From: Bradyrhizobium sp. 149
GTDB lineage: Bacteria > Pseudomonadota > Alphaproteobacteria > Rhizobiales > Xanthobacteraceae
DNA length: 64,000 bases
Direction: 5' to 3'
Assembly: GCF_023073915.1 (NCBI RefSeq)
Contig: NZ_JADPKK010000023.1
Coordinates: 434,001-498,000, forward strand
The notes beneath the pieces were generated by a model, which worked only from the letters and a program-made list of their open reading frames with translations, made no database searches and was not told the DNA's origin. Made by a program: the position numbers and the translations under genes. How positions within the stretch are numbered: position 1 is the stretch's first letter; every line of letters begins with the position of its first letter. Below, in pieces: positions 1-9,091 of this stretch.

Positions 1-64
1 ACTCAAGAGGCTCTGGCCGGGGCAGTTGATAACAGAGCAAACACCTTGTCGTCCCACTAGCAGT

Positions 65-114
65 CTGTTCAGCACGAGGACGCCCGGGGGCAAGCAGCCT
101 GGCCTGCTGAACAG
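65..114. other. 10-bp perfect inverted repeat, possible hairpin
   Basis: CTGTTCAGCA at 65-74 is exactly repeated in inverse at 105-114, with 30 bases between. It lies just beyond the 3' end of the minus-strand gene at 127-369, so it could form a hairpin in that transcript. There is no T-tract, so a terminator role is only a guess. Confidence 0.35.
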
Positions 115-126
115 GAATTTCCGCGC

Positions 127-369
127 TTAACCCTTCCCAAAAGCTGGGTGCGCCCGATTGCAGGCGTTCACGACCGCATTCTGCAGCTTGCCGTCATTTC
201 GATCTCTGTAGTGCATCGAGGCACGTACATTACTGATGCATTTGGTGTATTCGGGATTCATATGATTCAAAAAATCCAGCCCAGTCGCCGAAGCCGAGTG
301 AGAGGCGAGGACCGAGGCGAAGCCGACGATAAGGGCAAAACCTGCAAGAGCACGAGGGTAGGAAAACAT
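127..369 (-). CDS. small secreted hypothetical protein (80 aa)
   Basis: The first 28 or so residues form a clear Sec signal peptide: a short basic start, a hydrophobic core, and an Ala-rich cleavage site ending SASA. The mature part is about 50 residues with two cysteines (in KCISN and NACNR) that could pair in the periplasm. A GGAG ribosome-binding site sits about 8 bases before the ATG, which supports translation. I do not recognise the family and cannot assign a function. The neighbours on the right are decayed genes, so there is no operon context. Confidence 0.6.
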   Translation of the reverse strand: MFSYPRALAGFALIVGFASVLASHSASATGLDFLNHMNPEYTKCISNVRASMHYRDRNDGKLQNAVVNACNRAHPAFGKG

Positions 370-429
370 GAGAAGTCTCCACGAAAGGAGCTGCTTGATT
401 GCAGCACGCTTCCATCATGTCTCAATGCT

Positions 430-859
430 CCCAAATCGAGCGTGCGAAACCTCACACAGGTGCAGTGGCCGGCGAAAGAGACTGTCAATTGCCGTCCTTG
501 TGAAGGAAAGATGGGCGCTGCCGCCCCATGATTCCGTTTAGGGCAAGATGGTCGTGCAAGCCTTTCCGCTCGAAAACTCGATCTTCCGCAGACGATCTTA
601 ACAAGCATCTCCGTGCAAATACGGTTGACCTTGCTGGAGGGCGGCCGAAGCTGGGCGGCCCTGCCGCCGTCCATTCGCCGGGCCTCAAAATCCACCTCAC
701 CGGCCGCAAGCACTTGGGCGCCGCCCTCCTTCAGGCCGGGCTCGGCCGCATGTCGAGCAGCTTGGAGCTCTCGCCGAAAACAAATCGCATGAAGCTGGAA
801 ACTGACGGACTCCGCAAGGGGGCGTCTCAAGCGGCGGTTCGACATCTTGGCTTCAGAGT
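430..859. other. stretch without a supportable gene
   Basis: Open frames exist on both strands but show no recognisable family, no good start context and arginine/proline-rich shadow composition. I see nothing functional here. Confidence 0.5.
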
Positions 860-1110
860 TCCACGCAAATCCCTTTGCGACACTCGATCGAATGCATGCC
901 GCATGATCTCGCCGAGCCAGAGCGAGATATAGATCACGGCGATGCCGTGCGCTTTCAGATCGGCAATCATCTCCAGCAGCCGTTCAGTCTCCGCAATCGT
1001 CAGGCTGGAGGTCGGCTCGTCCATGATGATTACGCGGGCGTCGATTGAGAGCGCCTTGGCAATCTCCACCATCTGACACCTGGACAACTTCTCAGAAGGA
1101 TCCGGCACCA
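860..1110 (-). pseudogene. fragment of a sugar ABC-transporter ATPase (RbsA/MglA type)
   Basis: The minus-strand translation contains a recognisable block: QMVEIAKALSID, a Walker B region (VIIMDEPTSSL), and the D-loop/H-loop region GIAVIYIS followed by a degraded LEEIMR-like stretch. This is the C-terminal half of one nucleotide-binding domain of a CUT2 monosaccharide ATPase, normally about 500 residues. Walker A, the signature motif and the second domain are missing, and the flanking frame turns into unrelated sequence. It is a relic without partners nearby. Confidence 0.7.
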
Positions 1111-1164
1111 AATCGCTCTCGCTCGCTGAGCATGGCCGGCATGTTAATCGCGTCCGCTTTCCGA

Positions 1165-2547
1165 CGCAGCACTCGTCACGCTCAAGGTCTATTTCCCGGC
1201 TCTCAAAAAATCGGCAACCGTCACTCGCAAGGTCTCGGCACCAAAGCCTAAGATCGAACCGGCCGACCCTGACATCAAGGTCGCCTTCGAGCAGCTTGCC
1301 GATCATCCAGAATCGCACTGTCGCGCCGTGACATCCTGCGTTTCATCCTGGTCGAGCCGTCGCGGCGCGCCGAGGAGGTGCAAGCGATCCTCAAGCTCGA
1401 GGAGATCGGCGAAGGCGGGCCGTGCTCAATAGCGCACAGAACCGCGTCAATGCGCTGAAGGGAACGGCCGAAGCCCAGTTTCAGGCGGCACGCAGCAGTT
1501 TGCAGACCCATATACAGATCCTGAGCGTCAAGATCGATGACTGCTTGCGGCCGCCAACGCTCGCCGCAAGCTTGTCGGCCCGCCTTTGCTCGATCAGTTG
1601 ACCCCGGACACTAGGCTCGACGCTGGGCTCACCTCGAGCCCGTCTGCGCCAGCGCTCAACAAGCAATCGGCTTTGCGCGACCTTGCTGCAATGGCTGGCG
1701 CTCGCAAGCAACTTCCCGAGTTCGCCAAGGACGAGGTCGCCGCCCTGCTCGCGACTATCAGCACTCTCGCGAACGATCCGGCGCGGCTTGCCTCGCTCCG
1801 GCGACGGACGCTGGTCGAACAAGACATCGAACTGATCGACGGTTCGGACTGCCCGCTCTGCGATAGCCCATGGGAGAGAGATTGACGACGTGCAGCAGGA
1901 TTTCAGCACATTCTATCGGCTCGTTATCGAAGATGACGAGGGTGAGTTTACCGCCATGCTCTCGCCCAGCGCCTGCAAGCTCGATTTGGATGTCAATTTC
2001 TACGAGCGCGGCCTCTATCCGCGGGCGCCTTTCACAGCGAAGGCCATCAGGACAGCATGGGCGTATGTCTCTACCTCGCTCTGATGAAGCGCCTGTTCGG
2101 CAATCAATTCACATTCGCCCTGCTAGCGACGTCGTGATGTCCGTCGATACCGGCCATCGCTATCAGTTTTGCAAGGTGCTGAAGACGCATTTCAAGGACA
2201 CACAGTTCGTCATCACCACGCACGACCGCATCTGGGCAGAGCAGATGAAGTCCGCGGGTCGGGGTAGCGGCCGCAGCCCTGCGGCGCCACCTCGGACATG
2301 TCTGCAGGCAAACGCGGCGTCCTCGGTCGAGCAATGGGCTATCAACAAGGCCGTGCACTACAACGGATGGGAGAATTTGGGCAAGCGCGACTTCGCGCCG
2401 GTCGCTAACGCCTTTCGAGAGCGGCTTGAATGCTTCAGATGCGAGCGCTGCGAAAGCTGGTTGTTAGTGACGCCACGCCGCAAACCGATGTCGCTGCGCT
2501 GCGGCTGCAATACCGTCAGCCTCAATCTCGAGTCCAAGCAGAACTAA
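1165..2547 (+). pseudogene. multiply frameshifted SMC-like zinc-hook ATPase
   Basis: Several frames together spell one protein. An N-terminal piece (KVYFPALKKSATVTRKVS) is followed by DPDIKVAFEQLADHPE and, after a shift, RRDILRFILVEPSRRAEEV. A helical part around 1586-1885 ends in CPLC, the CxxC hook of Rad50-like ATPases. Near 2060-2250 comes the head: ALMKRLFGNQFTFALL, then DVVMSVDTGHR (Walker B/D-loop) and FVITTHDRIWAEQ (H-loop). The last 45 codons carry a four-Cys zinc-ribbon (CERCESW and LRCGCN). The Walker A half is absent and there are at least four frameshifts. Such ATPases often occur in defence or repair modules; that role is inference. Confidence 0.65.
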
Positions 2548-2574
2548 TCCGGGCGACCGGCGCGTCCAACGAGC

Positions 2575-2790
2575 GCTCGGCCGGGCATCAAGCCGGGATT
2601 GGGAGAAGAAATATCGCGATGCCGCCACTGCCAAGTCCGGCAAGGTGGCCGACCTTGACGAGGCAATTTCCCTACTATGCCAGTCCGCCCTTGATGCCTA
2701 CCGGGGTACGGCCAAGACGCGGCCGCCCTTTTTACCGCCGAAACCCAGAAGCCGGTGCCGCCGGACGGGCTGAAACCGTCGATCGAATAA
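2575..2790 (+). pseudogene. remnant of a small gene downstream of the zinc-hook ATPase
   Basis: One frame reads RDWEKKYRDAATAKSGKVADL then an acidic helix and ALDAYRGTA. After a one-base shift it continues AALFTAETQKPVPPDGLKPSIE and stops at 2788-2790. The composition looks like real charged coding sequence rather than shadow. Its position 30-40 bases after the ATPase remnant suggests a partner gene of the same lost operon. No family recognised. Confidence 0.4.
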
Positions 2791-3305
2791 ACGGTGTCCT
2801 GCTCAGGCGATCACGACCGCTGCAGGAGGAGGCGACACCTTGATTACGATCGCGGGTTCAATTGGCTCCGGCTGCAAGTCGGGCACGTGACATAGACGGT
2901 CCCGGCCCGCCGTCTCCGGCTATTCGCCGAATACCGCTCGATCCTAGTCTGATATTTTTACTGCCTAGGGAAAATTCCGCCCCAAGGGTCATCGAAGATA
3001 CTGATGCCGGGCAAGAGCTTGACGGCTCAATAAGGTGCCGACTGACCAAGCGGGAGAGATCTCTCTGCTCAGCGGAATATGCGGATTGCGAGCTTACCGA
3101 TAGTTCAATACCCAAGCAACTGCTCAGCAGACCGAATTATCTTCGAGGCAATAGTCCCTTGGCAATCACTCATGTGACTAAGCAAGAGAGCGTCGTCGGG
3201 AGCATCGCCCGATTTCTCTTGGTCAGTGGGGCTATTGATCCCCCTCCCAAGACGAAATCGCACCAGGACAATCGGGATGTCGTCGAGCCGCCCCCGCAGC
3301 TTTCG
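2791..3305. other. stretch without a supportable gene
   Basis: A long plus-strand frame crosses this segment but continues as the antisense of the gene at 3306-3986, and it has no recognisable domain. I see no RNA gene or repeat. Confidence 0.5.
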
Positions 3306-3986
3306 TTACCAGCTGATATAGACGTCGCCGCGATCTTCTGTCCAGAGGCCCACGGCATTCCCAGAGGCAATTGCCTCCTTCGCTGCGCCTGTCGGAGGCC
3401 GGTAACCCGACGTCGACATGCCCTGCCCGCCACCCGGACCGACGTTATAGGCAATTGTCGTCCTTGTGTTGTAACCTTCCACGTCAGAGCCCTTTTGAAT
3501 CTTCAAAGTACCGTTGCTGATGGCCCCTTCCAAAGCTGCCCGCTTGTCGGCGGGAAAATCCTGCAACGCACCCTCAAGGCTATCCCTGTACTTCGCAACG
3601 AAGTCAGCATCGGAGATCGACGCATCGCCTGCCTTCGATCCTGCAATCCAACTGGTGGTTTCCGCGTTGGCCGTTGTCTGCCCTCTCAATTTGTCGGACA
3701 GGGAGCCTTGTCCATGCGTGCGGTCGTGAGAGGTAGCACTGTTCCCATCGGGATCTTTCAGAGATTGGAGAAAGCCGCTCAGCTTGTCAGCGGCCGCCTG
3801 CTCGACATTTGCGCGCGCCAAAATCTGCTTGGCGCGATCGGAGAGGTCCACCACGTCCACGGGATCGCCGGAGGTCGTCTGCGCCCGCAAATCGACGGCT
3901 GTCGAACTCGTTGACGTGGCTGATGACGCAGGATCAAGCCATGAAGTCAGAATATTAGGAGGCGAGTTGTTCGTGATCGAAGTCAT
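3306..3986 (-). CDS. 226-aa Ser/Thr-rich hypothetical protein, possibly exported
   Basis: There is no hydrophobic signal peptide. The first 40 residues are rich in Ser, Thr, Asn and Pro and could be a type III or flagellar-type export signal. Residues of about 40-58 (VDVVDLSDRAKQILARA) resemble a motif seen in flagellar-associated and secreted proteins. The middle is hydrophilic, and the C-terminal third is Gly-rich and ends in DRGDVYISW. The gene stands alone, with decayed DNA on both sides. The ATG lies behind a weak purine stretch (GAAAGATC). I cannot assign a function; T3SS substrate is a guess based on composition. Confidence 0.6.
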   Translation of the reverse strand: MTSITNNSPPNILTSWLDPASSATSTSSTAVDLRAQTTSGDPVDVVDLSDRAKQILARANVEQAAADKLSGFLQSLKDPDGNSATSHDRTHGQGSLSDKLRGQTTANAETTSWIAGSKAGDASISDADFVAKYRDSLEGALQDFPADKRAALEGAISNGTLKIQKGSDVEGYNTRTTIAYNVGPGGGQGMSTSGYRPPTGAAKEAIASGNAVGLWTEDRGDVYISW

Positions 3987-4090
3987 GATGAGATCTTTCC
4001 AGCAGAACTGTCGGAAATTTTAGTTGCAGGGACGCCGATCGACAACCTACGAAGATAAATAGAAACCGCGAGATTGATGAAGAAAGCGTT

Positions 4091-4122
4091 AAAAAAAATA
4101 CGGACAAGCCGGTTCAACCGGC
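4091..4122 (-). terminator. rho-independent terminator-like hairpin with T-tract
   Basis: Reading the minus strand, GCCGGTTGAACCGGC (4122-4108) is a perfect 7-bp stem with a one-base centre. It is followed eight bases later by eight T residues (4098-4091). It would end a minus-strand transcript coming from the small genes at 4349-5063. Confidence 0.55.
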
Positions 4123-4348
4123 CGATGTCAGACAGCGACGGCCGCACTGGCGGCCGCCGCCTTGTCGATCATTGGATTCAGCGCATCCTGAAGGTAGCCT
4201 GCCAGCCCCCGGAGATGGAGCCGTCGCTGACCACCTCGCAGATTGGACGCCCGCCGCTGCCCTTGCCCCGCTCGCAACAAGTTTGAGTTCCATAAGATTT
4301 ACAGGACAAGTGCTTCGTGCAGTTCGCATTACAAGCACGAACAATCAT

Positions 4349-4549
4349 TCAAACGCCGGCGAGCGCGATGTTATTGGATCTCGGAGTCGCGCGAGTTGTT
4401 TTTGCGTACGAGCGACGGCGGTCGCGGTCTGCGTCCGCACGCGTGTGCCAGTCCTGTGGTACAGAACAGCGCGACGTAGCCGCCTCGGCATTGACGTTTT
4501 GCATGCCGAATAGAAGCAGAGCTGCAGCAAACCCAAGTAATGCACGCAT
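4349..4549 (-). CDS. small secreted peptide (66 aa)
   Basis: I chose the ATG at 4549 because GGAG lies six bases upstream and because this start gives a good Sec signal peptide (MRALLGFAAALLLFGM, then cleavage near NAEA). The mature part is about 45 residues, very Arg-rich, with one Cys. The frame may be a truncated form of something longer, because neighbouring frames also look partly coding. No family recognised. Confidence 0.4.
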   Translation of the reverse strand: MRALLGFAAALLLFGMQNVNAEAATSRCSVPQDWHTRADADRDRRRSYAKTTRATPRSNNIALAGV

Positions 4550-4623
4550 CCCGACGCTCCAATCTATCTCCGGAGAAAGAGGCTCGCGCGGGGTTACCAT
4601 CGTCCGACGGGTCGATGGGGTGT

Positions 4624-5063
4624 TCATGATACGGACGATATCCGCACATAGGCAGCGGGCTTGTAGTTGGATGGGTCCGAAATACCCGGAACCCAGTCGA
4701 TGATGGCTGTTTTACGGCTACCGCCACGCTTCATTGCCTTTCTGAAGGCATCGGTGCTTGCTCGATCGTAAGGAGAATTTGCGAGCCGCTGAGCGACAAA
4801 TGCGACGGCGGCGGCACGCGTCTCGAACTTGATGTATTTTTTTCCTTCGTCCCAGGCCGGCTGACACGCGAGCTCGTAATAGCATCGCCCGCGGGCGCCG
4901 GCCTGCCTGTCCACTTAAAGCCGAACAGATCGTCGGCCTCCAACGCGGTGCGCGTGAAGCCGTAGGGCGACTCGAACCTCCGAACGCCACTGTTTTTGTC
5001 TTTACCGCAAATGGCCGCGGCATCGACTGAAAGCCGAATAGAGATCTCGTTGGTGGCGTGCAC
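4624..5063 (-). pseudogene. frameshifted hypothetical protein
   Basis: Two adjacent minus-strand frames appear to be halves of one gene. The 5' half starts at 5063 with MHATNEISIRLSVDAAAICG and runs to GFKWTGRPAPAGD. The 3' half begins near 4890 with GRCYYELACQPAWDEGKKYI and ends SNYKPAAYVRISSVS. A single-base shift around 4880-4900 would join them into a protein of about 145 residues. I do not recognise the family. If the bases are right, neither half alone is likely to work. Confidence 0.4.
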
Positions 5064-5162
5064 CGTTAGCCCTCAAGCTCGCGCCAGTCCCCTGCCCAAA
5101 CCCGCATCAGTCCAAGGAGCGCTCCCCCGCGCTTGCTAACGATCGATTTTTCTTGATCTCTC

Positions 5163-5242
5163 GGTGCACACATCGTGCACACGCGGCCCTGTAACCAATG
5201 AACACTTGAATTCTCGCCCCAATCCATCATCGGCCAATTTGG
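5163..5242. repeat. repeat element copy R1 (matches 31073-31153)
   Basis: An 80-bp segment matches the one at 31073-31153 in the same orientation, with conserved blocks GCACAC.TCG.GCACACGC and TCTCGC.CCAATCCATCAT. By eye it is about three-quarters identical with one gap. Read on the minus strand both copies keep a similar frame (ADDGLGRE here, AYDGLERE there), so it may be a shared 3' gene end or an intergenic element. Confidence 0.5.
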
Positions 5243-5504
5243 GGTAAGTCCAGCCAAAAAGATCACCGTAGATCAAGAGATGGTTCTCTTTGCGCGGAAA
5301 TTGTCGATCCGGTGTGTTTGCCGAGCGCTCATCGTGATCTGATACGTGCTGTCCCTGGCTATCCACAGCCGGTCTCGGTTCCGGCATTGAATTGGAAGAC
5401 AATGCAACCGCAGCCTTACCAGTCAACGCTGCATTGGAAAGATGCCGGTTCAGATGAAACTGACGAGCTCAAACCGCTGCACAACCTTCGTTGGAGCGGA
5501 ATTC

Positions 5505-5651
5505 ATGCGAACGCTCGCACCTTCATCGGCGCGATCCTGCTCGAGCAAAACGATGAGTGGGGCCGTCCAGCGTGCCCGCTACATGACGCTGGAAACCATC
5601 GCACCATTGAGCGATGATCCGACCGTCAGCCTTCCGGCAATCGCCGGCTGA
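5505..5651 (+). mobile_element. C-terminal remnant of an IS256-family transposase
   Basis: The frame RTFIGAILLEQNDEW runs up to about 5552. An extra G in TGGGGCC then shifts it, and the next frame gives AVQRARYMTLETIAPLSDDP and ends VSLPAIAG with a TGA at 5649-5651. This is the characteristic C-terminus of IS256-type (Mutator-like) transposases, normally about 400 residues. The catalytic DDE core and both terminal repeats are gone, so it cannot move. It shows that the left part of the window once received insertion sequences. Confidence 0.8.
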
Positions 5652-6072
5652 CCAGCCCGGCCCTTACCGGCGGACGCGGCGACCCTCCGCCAGCTACACC
5701 ACGCCACGGGACACGATCCAGTTCCGAACCTCCATCCCCCACGGCATGAGCAATAGTCCGGTTCGTCAGAGCAAGACTCCTCTCCAGCTCCGGTTGGGCG
5801 GCATAGACATGCGAGCTCGGTGCCGGATCTCTGCCGGCGCCAAATTCGAATAAGCACAGCAAATTCAACGTTGTGCTTTGCAGCGTCCAGCTCCGGCTTG
5901 ATCAGAACAGCGCCGCTCCCGTTCTGCTGCTGGGCTCGGTCGTTTCGCTCCGGGCGTCTGCGCCCCATGAGATAGTCCGCCAGCAACGCACTCGGGCAAC
6001 GCTCGACCGCTCGGGCGCGATCAGCATGTTCAGCGGAACGGAGTTGACGAAAAGCCGGGTACGGCAAGAATC
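5652..6072. other. stretch without a supportable gene
   Basis: Between the transposase end and the response regulator, frames on both strands lack recognisable domains and good starts. I see nothing that supports a gene, RNA or repeat. Confidence 0.5.
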
Positions 6073-6708
6073 TCAGGGCGCCACCAGTTTCTTGCGGATG
6101 GCATAGCGAACCAGTTCAGCGGTCGACGACATCCTCAGCTTGCGCATTGCCGAAGCACGATGGGTCTCGACGGTCTTCACGCTCAACTGCAAAATGATGC
6201 TTATGGACCTGTTGGTATGACCTTCCGCTATCAACTGGACCACGCTCTGCTCGCGCGAGCTGAGCAACATCTCCGACTTGTTCAGCTTGTTAAGCTGGTA
6301 GTCGTGAAGCATTTTCTCCAGCAACACGCTGGTGAAATAAGGTCTGCGATCCACCAGCGCTTCGACAGCGGACAATAGGTGTTTCCTCGCATCCGATTTG
6401 AACAAGAAGCCACGGACACCCGCCAGAATGGCTTCGGTCAGCAGCTCTTCGCTTTCATGCATCGTTAGAATCAGAATTTCACTGCACAAGCGAAGCGACT
6501 TCAAGCGGCGGCTGACCTCCAACCCATTCATGAGGGGCATCGAATAGTCGACGATCACGATGTCCGGTCTCGTCTCCAAAGCCAATGCGACGGCCTGCTC
6601 GCCATTCGTTGCTTCGCCGACAACGATCCAGTCGGAGCGTGTTTCGATAATCGCGCGCAGCCCTGAACGCACGACTTCATGATCATCCGCAATCAAGATG
6701 CGCTTCAC
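6073..6708 (-). CDS. NarL/FixJ-family response regulator (second of a pair)
   Basis: This 211-residue protein has a receiver domain followed by a LuxR-type helix-turn-helix. The acidic pair is D8-D9, the phosphate-accepting Asp is D54 (VIVDYSMP), and the conserved Lys is K104 (FLFKSDA). The HTH lies in the last 65 residues (LSSREQSVVQLIAEG ... SVKTVETHRASAMRKL). It would bind DNA as a dimer once phosphorylated. It lies 163 bases downstream of a close paralogue and after the histidine kinase at 7588-8781, all on one strand. The kinase probably phosphorylates one or both regulators. The target genes cannot be read from the sequence; the arc genes nearby are candidates. Confidence 0.92.
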   Translation of the reverse strand: MKRILIADDHEVVRSGLRAIIETRSDWIVVGEATNGEQAVALALETRPDIVIVDYSMPLMNGLEVSRRLKSLRLCSEILILTMHESEELLTEAILAGVRGFLFKSDARKHLLSAVEALVDRRPYFTSVLLEKMLHDYQLNKLNKSEMLLSSREQSVVQLIAEGHTNRSISIILQLSVKTVETHRASAMRKLRMSSTAELVRYAIRKKLVAP

Positions 6709-6871
6709 GGCATCGTTCCCCTATCCGAGCGCAATCGGCGGAGATGATCGGCAGCAGAACAGTCGAGCGATCATACCGATCGCGGGTCGAAGCATTATCC
6801 TGCAAAACCCCGAGATAGCCGGGCGAATGTACCGACCCGGCCGCGGCCATCAAACCTCAGCAAGGCAAATG

Positions 6872-7501
6872 TCATGCCTCGATCAGCTGCGCGCGGACGG
6901 CGTATCGGACCAGGCCCGCAGTCGAACTCACGTCCAGCTTGCGCATCGCGGCGGCTCGATGAGCCTCAGTGGTCTTGACGCTGAGGTTGAGGACCGCGCT
7001 GATGCCCTTATTGCTGTAGCCTTCGGCAACCAGTTTGACGACGAGTTGCTCGCGTGGGGTGAGCCCCGGGTGCCTGTCTGCACTGCTGCCAGATCCGCCG
7101 TTCAGTTCGTTCCGGCACCTTTCGGTACAGAACCGCTTGTGCGCCAGAAGCGAGTCGACGGCCGCCATCAACAATCTGTTTGCGTCCGATTTCACTAGGA
7201 AAGCGCGCGCACCGGCCTCGAATGCCTGCTGGGCGAGTAGACCGGAGCTGTGCACCGTGAAAATCAGGACCTCGGTCTGCAGCGGATATTCCCTGATCCG
7301 CCGCGCGACCTCCAGTCCGGTCATTCGCGGCATGGAAAAATCGACGATGGCCACGTGAGGCCGGCTTTCGATCGCCGCTGACAGCGCCTTGCCGCCGTCG
7401 TTCGCCTCGGCGACCACTTCCCAATCCGCTCGTTGTTCGAGCACCGCTCGCAAGCCCGACCGAACCGCTTCGTGGTCATCTGCGATGAGAAATCGCTTCA
7501 T
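6872..7501 (-). CDS. NarL/FixJ-family response regulator (first of a pair)
   Basis: This 209-residue regulator has the same layout as its neighbour at 6073-6708: D8-D9, phospho-acceptor D54 (AIVDFSMP), K104 (FLVKSDA), then a LuxR HTH (LTPREQLVVKLVAEG ... SVKTTEAHRAAAMRKL). It starts 86 bases after the kinase gene ends, so kinase and regulator are probably co-transcribed. The two regulators look like products of a tandem duplication that has diverged mainly in the linker and HTH. All residues needed for phosphorylation are present. Confidence 0.93.
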   Translation of the reverse strand: MKRFLIADDHEAVRSGLRAVLEQRADWEVVAEANDGGKALSAAIESRPHVAIVDFSMPRMTGLEVARRIREYPLQTEVLIFTVHSSGLLAQQAFEAGARAFLVKSDANRLLMAAVDSLLAHKRFCTERCRNELNGGSGSSADRHPGLTPREQLVVKLVAEGYSNKGISAVLNLSVKTTEAHRAAAMRKLDVSSTAGLVRYAVRAQLIEA

Positions 7502-7587
7502 GCGAGCACTCCAGTGCCGTTACTCGGCGGTTGGGGCCGAAACGAACCCGTTTCCACCTACCGCCGGTGATCAGTGTTTTTCTTCCC

Positions 7588-8781
7588 TCAGTGGGTGCCT
7601 GCGGGGACCCTCATGACAGTGGCGTCCTTTCGCCGGTTTCGCCTGTTCGAGACCAACGCATGCGGAAAGACTGCGCACAGAACGGTGCCGGAACGGTGCG
7701 CTGCCCGATCGGAGCGGATCTCCAGCGAACCTCCGATCTGCTCAAGTCTTGCTCTCATGGCTGGAATTCCAACGCCGGTCGATATCGCCCGGTTCGCGCG
7801 GCCGGCCTGAAGGCCGCGCCCGTTGTCGCTGATGGTCAGCCGAAAATGGCTGCCGGTCCCGTCGATGACGATCCTCACCTCCGTTGCCTTTGCGTGGCGG
7901 AATACGTTCGTGAGAGCTTCCTGAACGACCCGGAGCAATGAACGCTGCTTCTCGTAGGGCAATCGATCGACGTCGGCCACGATCCTGGTCGTGACCCGCA
8001 ACGACGTGCGCGCCGCGAATCCATCGGCATAATGCTCGATCGTGACCTTGAGCCCTTCGGCTGTCAGATTCTGCGGGTGCAGCAGGTAGGCAAAAGCGCG
8101 GATTTCCCTGAGAGCCTCATCGATCGACGCGTCGATCTCATCGCAGAGGCGCTCGGCCCCGACCGGATCGGCCATGGTCCGCCGGATCCGCATCAGACCG
8201 AGGCTCGCGGCAATCAGATGCTGACACGTCGAGTCATGCAGATCGGACGCAATCCGTTGCTGGATATCCTCCTGAATGGATAGCAAATTGACGCTCGCCT
8301 GCGCGGCGTCCGACCGTTCAACGGCGTTTTCAAGAAGTCCATTGGGCGCGACGCGATGGCTGCCGATCAACCGGACCGCACCAGCGGCCGCGGCGTCCAT
8401 GATCGGAACGATCGTCGTTTCCATAGTCTGACGCTGTCCACCAAACGCAAGGCGATGGCGAATCCTGACCTCTGTTCCTTCTGCGAAACACGCCCGGAGA
8501 GCTTCGCTGACGGCTCTGGCGTCGTCCCGGCCGAGGCAATTGGAAACGTCCATCTCCCGGATGTCTTCCGACGAGACGCCGAGACGAAGCTCGAACGCCG
8601 GATTGATCCCCTCATACACGAAGTGCCCTTCAAACGAAGGGCGTACTGCAAAAAGAAGATCGGGTGAGAAGACCCAGTAGAGGCGTTCGCTGGTTTCTTC
8701 CGAGCCAAGTCGCAACCACGCTTTGATACTGGTTCCACTCGACTGACGGGCGGGCGAGCTATGTAACTTCACGGTACGCAC
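7588..8781 (-). CDS. cytoplasmic PAS-domain sensor histidine kinase (HisKA_3 / NarX-DegS type)
   Basis: The 397-residue protein has no membrane segment, so it senses an internal or freely diffusing signal. Residues of about 30-145 form a PAS-like domain (VYEGINPAFELRLG). The dimerisation helix carries the phospho-acceptor His182 in DLHDSTCQHL. The ATPase domain shows the N box (QEALTNVFRHAKA), the G1 box (DNGRGL) and the G2-type stretch GVGIPAMRARLEQIGGSL. No haem-binding or Cys cluster is evident. It is followed by two response-regulator genes on the same strand, making a one-kinase, two-regulator system. The ligand is unknown. Confidence 0.9.
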   Translation of the reverse strand: MRTVKLHSSPARQSSGTSIKAWLRLGSEETSERLYWVFSPDLLFAVRPSFEGHFVYEGINPAFELRLGVSSEDIREMDVSNCLGRDDARAVSEALRACFAEGTEVRIRHRLAFGGQRQTMETTIVPIMDAAAAGAVRLIGSHRVAPNGLLENAVERSDAAQASVNLLSIQEDIQQRIASDLHDSTCQHLIAASLGLMRIRRTMADPVGAERLCDEIDASIDEALREIRAFAYLLHPQNLTAEGLKVTIEHYADGFAARTSLRVTTRIVADVDRLPYEKQRSLLRVVQEALTNVFRHAKATEVRIVIDGTGSHFRLTISDNGRGLQAGRANRAISTGVGIPAMRARLEQIGGSLEIRSDRAAHRSGTVLCAVFPHALVSNRRNRRKDATVMRVPAGTH

Positions 8782-8807
8782 TCACTATTCACCGGTGACG
8801 CCCGACG

Positions 8808-8852
8808 TTGAAGCTCAACATATTGAAGCTCAATACATTGAAGCTGAAGATC
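8808..8852. repeat. three tandem 15-bp units
   Basis: TTGAAGCTCAACATA, TTGAAGCTCAATACA and TTGAAGCTGAAGATC follow each other without gaps. The array lies 27 bases upstream of the kinase start at 8781, in its probable leader or promoter. Repeats at this position could be regulator-binding sites or simple slippage products. Confidence 0.7.
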
Positions 8853-9091
8853 GAGAGTCTCCTCCCTTGGGGTCGGCAGAGTATACACCGTCAGGTTGAT
8901 CACACCACCAGGTAGTGTTGCTGACAGAATAAAATCTCGTAGCTGTGAGACGACATCGGGAGGGATCGGATGAGTGGTTTTTGCCAGATTGTCCCGCCGC
9001 AATTCAAATAAGGTGCAACAGATACTCAAGCGGCGCAAACAGCTTTCATCATCGCGTCGAGGCGATCGCACCATGGCTGAGACGCGATGTG

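Noticed and set aside
2862..3914. 350-codon plus-strand frame
   Set aside because: Mostly antisense to the 226-aa gene and without recognisable features.
4021..4051. A TtsI-box-like sequence upstream of the gene at 3306-3986
   Set aside because: GTAGGTTGTCGATCGGC only partly matches the tts box as I remember it, and it lies too close to the start codon (35 bases) to leave room for a promoter.
8769..9074. 101-codon minus-strand frame overlapping the kinase start
   Set aside because: It translates the 15-bp tandem repeats (LQ/IELQ) and has no family or ribosome-binding site; more likely leader sequence.
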